IMG/VR virus record: IMGVR_UViG_3300005337_000035
Location: 1-36,685 of that record
DNA length: 36,685 nt
Source of the DNA: a virus
Direction: 5' to 3' (one strand)
In this document: in pieces, positions 35,640 through 36,685 of the stretch
How positions within the stretch are numbered: position 1 is the stretch's first letter
Layout of the letters: the number at the start of each line of letters is the position of its first letter
Position numbers and translations under genes: made by a program
Notes under the pieces: generated by a model
Databases searched by the model: none
Told to the model about the DNA's origin: nothing
The model's input: the letters and a program-made list of their open reading frames with translations, nothing else

Positions 35640-35929
35640 GAGTGGTACCTGCGGTTGTGCTCGGTGGCCGCCTCGATCTGCTCCCGGATCGTCCACGATG
35701 CCCGGCCGACGGGCAGCTCGTGACAGTCTCCGTCGGGGCATTCGAGGTACGTGTAGGCGCCATTGCCGGCCGTTGTCTCGAAGTCTTCCAACGCAGGCTG
35801 CACCTTCACCAGCAGCGCCTCCCAGACACAGTCACCGTCATGCTCATCCGGCAGTCCACAGTTCCCCCAGGGTGGATCGCCCTCCGCTGAGCCACGCACC
35901 GCACGCTGGCATTTTCCGCGCTGCGTCAT
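35636..35929 (-). CDS. Hypothetical Cys-containing protein
   Basis: 97 residues from ATG 35929 (ATGA). CQRAV...WGNCGLPDEHDGDC and LECPDGDCHELPVG give two Cys pairs. C-terminal helix (IREQIEAATEHNRRYHS). No family recognised. Confidence 0.6.
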   Translation of the reverse strand: MTQRGKCQRAVRGSAEGDPPWGNCGLPDEHDGDCVWEALLVKVQPALEDFETTAGNGAYTYLECPDGDCHELPVGRASWTIREQIEAATEHNRRYHS

Positions 35930-36240
35930 CGGTCCAGTTTCCTTTCCGGGATGAGGAACTCGGTGAACGGTGCCTGCGTCCATGCGATGGAGTCCTGCTT
36001 GAACTGGTCGGCGAGGCGGCGCAGACCTTCCTTGACCGCATCAACGAGTGCATCACTGGCATCGTTGATCTCGATTGCCCAGATGGCGTTCTGCCAGGCG
36101 GCATTCGGTAGGGAGTAGCCGTGGAAGTGGCGAAGGAAAACGGCACCCTTGAGGTGGCGGTCGACCTGCTGGCAGAACTCTGCCCACCGCTGCTGGCTGA
36201 GCTTGTCGTCAGAGTTGCCGATGGTGATGTAGTACAGCAT
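35926..36240 (-). CDS. Hypothetical alpha/beta protein
   Basis: 104 residues from ATG 36240 (TGATG). LYYITIGNSDDKLSQQRWAE, FCQQVDRHLKGAVFLRHFHG, WAIEINDASDALVDAVKEGL. The fold looks like a small ferredoxin-like sheet, with HFHG as a feature. Function unknown. Confidence 0.65.
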   Translation of the reverse strand: MLYYITIGNSDDKLSQQRWAEFCQQVDRHLKGAVFLRHFHGYSLPNAAWQNAIWAIEINDASDALVDAVKEGLRRLADQFKQDSIAWTQAPFTEFLIPERKLDR

Positions 36241-36419
36241 CAGTTGTCCTTCCCGGCCAGCAGGGCAAGGGCTTCGGTTTCGTTGAATCGCATGGCACGT
36301 CCACCGGGGATGCGGATGTGGGAGATCCTGCCGACCTTTGCCCAGGCGGCGACGGTGCGCCGGTCGACTCCGAACAGCTTCGCCACGTCCCGCGCGGTCA
36401 GGAGGTACAGGTTGTCCAT
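36240..36419 (-). CDS. HTH_17/excisionase-like DNA-binding protein
   Basis: 59 residues from ATG 36419 (GAGGTGACC before it; GTG 36425 is possible). YLLTARDVAKLFGVDRRTVA, AWAKVGRISHIRIPGGRAMR, the pattern of MerR-type winged helix proteins (excisionase, HTH_17). In phages these may act as Xis or regulators. No integrase seen, so Xis is not claimed. Confidence 0.8.
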   Translation of the reverse strand: MDNLYLLTARDVAKLFGVDRRTVAAWAKVGRISHIRIPGGRAMRFNETEALALLAGKDN

Positions 36420-36421
36420 GG

Positions 36422-36685
36422 TCACCTCGGGTCCGGGTAGTGGGAGCCGACCTTGAAGTCGTTGTAGGTTTTCTCATCCACGCAGTGTTCGCCTTCGTTG
36501 CCGTCGTCGGCACGTAGGACCAGGCAGTACCGGGGCGGATAGTAGGTGGGGATGCAGATGACCGGTTTGGTGCCGTGGCATGAGACGGATGTCCACGCGG
36601 GGTGGTATTCGTGGCCGATGACATACCCGGCGTCGGGTGCGGTGACGGCTTCGTAGATTCCCCAGCCGATCAGGCCGATGATGCC
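36422..36685 (-). CDS. Hypothetical protein, 5' partial
   Basis: Frame open to the right edge; 87 residues visible, stop TGA 36422-36424. GIIGLIGWGIYEAVTAPDAG at the cut suggests a membrane or hydrophobic N-terminus, then VIGHEYHPAWTSVSCHG, RYCLVLRADDGNEGEHC and NDFKVGSHYPDPR. Pattern resembles membrane-anchored actinophage proteins with the VGxHYP end (recalled). Overlaps the next gene by GTGA if that starts at 36425. Confidence 0.6.
   Translation of the reverse strand, partial: GIIGLIGWGIYEAVTAPDAGYVIGHEYHPAWTSVSCHGTKPVICIPTYYPPRYCLVLRADDGNEGEHCVDEKTYNDFKVGSHYPDPR

Noticed and set aside
35926-36624. 232-codon reading upstream of the 36240 start
   Set aside because: Covers the HTH_17 gene and the partial gene in another frame; the coupled ATG at 36240 is better.

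Overview
The window looks like part of the genome of a siphovirus (long non-contractile tail) of an actinobacterium. The sequence is GC-rich and the genes are short, tightly packed and often overlap by 1-4 bases. They include an HK97-type capsid block, a tape measure protein, large minor tail proteins and glycine-rich fibres of the kind found in actinobacteriophages. A DUF397 protein, a family almost confined to Streptomyces and its relatives, points to a mycelial actinomycete host (inference). No terminase, portal, protease, integrase, polymerase or helicase is visible, so this is only part of the genome. Both window edges cut through genes.

Layout: (1) 1-4010, plus strand: small genes of unknown role, a PD-(D/E)xK nuclease, a DUF397 protein and several tiny membrane proteins. 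This stretch is interrupted by a gene-free segment (1484-1859) that carries three promoter-plus-terminator units in tandem, and by a structured leader (3478-3570). (2) 4060-6166, minus strand: a HicB-like protein, unknown genes, a two-helix holin candidate and an endolysin-like protein. (3) 6485-9225, minus: a glycine-rich tail fibre and two small genes. (4) 9318-11391, plus: two XRE regulators and small zinc-type proteins, ending in a separate RNA unit with a tRNA/tmRNA-like fold (11455-11544). (5) 11.6-19.5 kb: a sugar-modification island with a GT-B glycosyltransferase divergent from an NAD-dependent epimerase, then a long minus-strand operon encoding two GT2 enzymes, a DUF616-type glycosyltransferase, a SAM methyltransferase, a HIT hydrolase, XRE and RHH regulators and three micro-membrane proteins. 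(6) 19.6-34.6 kb, minus: the virion block, read from right to left: capsid, unknown virion protein, AT-hook protein, major tail protein with PKD domain, connectors, tail chaperones, tape measure, minor tail proteins, glycine-rich fibre. Two plus-strand XRE genes sit inside it, next to the tape measure gene. (7) 34.7-36.7 kb: one plus-strand gene and a run of small minus-strand genes.

Control signals are unusually readable. The -10 boxes follow the actinobacterial TAGRRT style (TAGGCT, TAGTCT, TAGACT, TAGTAT, TAGGAT), mostly without a -35 box. Several lie exactly 6-7 bases before a start codon that has no Shine-Dalgarno, implying leaderless mRNAs. Several others begin at or directly after the stop codon of the preceding gene. 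A 13-base element, TGATAGTSTGACT, occurs four times, each time driving a short non-coding unit that ends in a strong hairpin. The most unusual candidates are this family of small RNAs and the tRNA/tmRNA-like member with a G3-U70 pair. The sugar island, placed between two glycine-rich tail-protein genes, suggests virion or host-surface glycan modification (inference).
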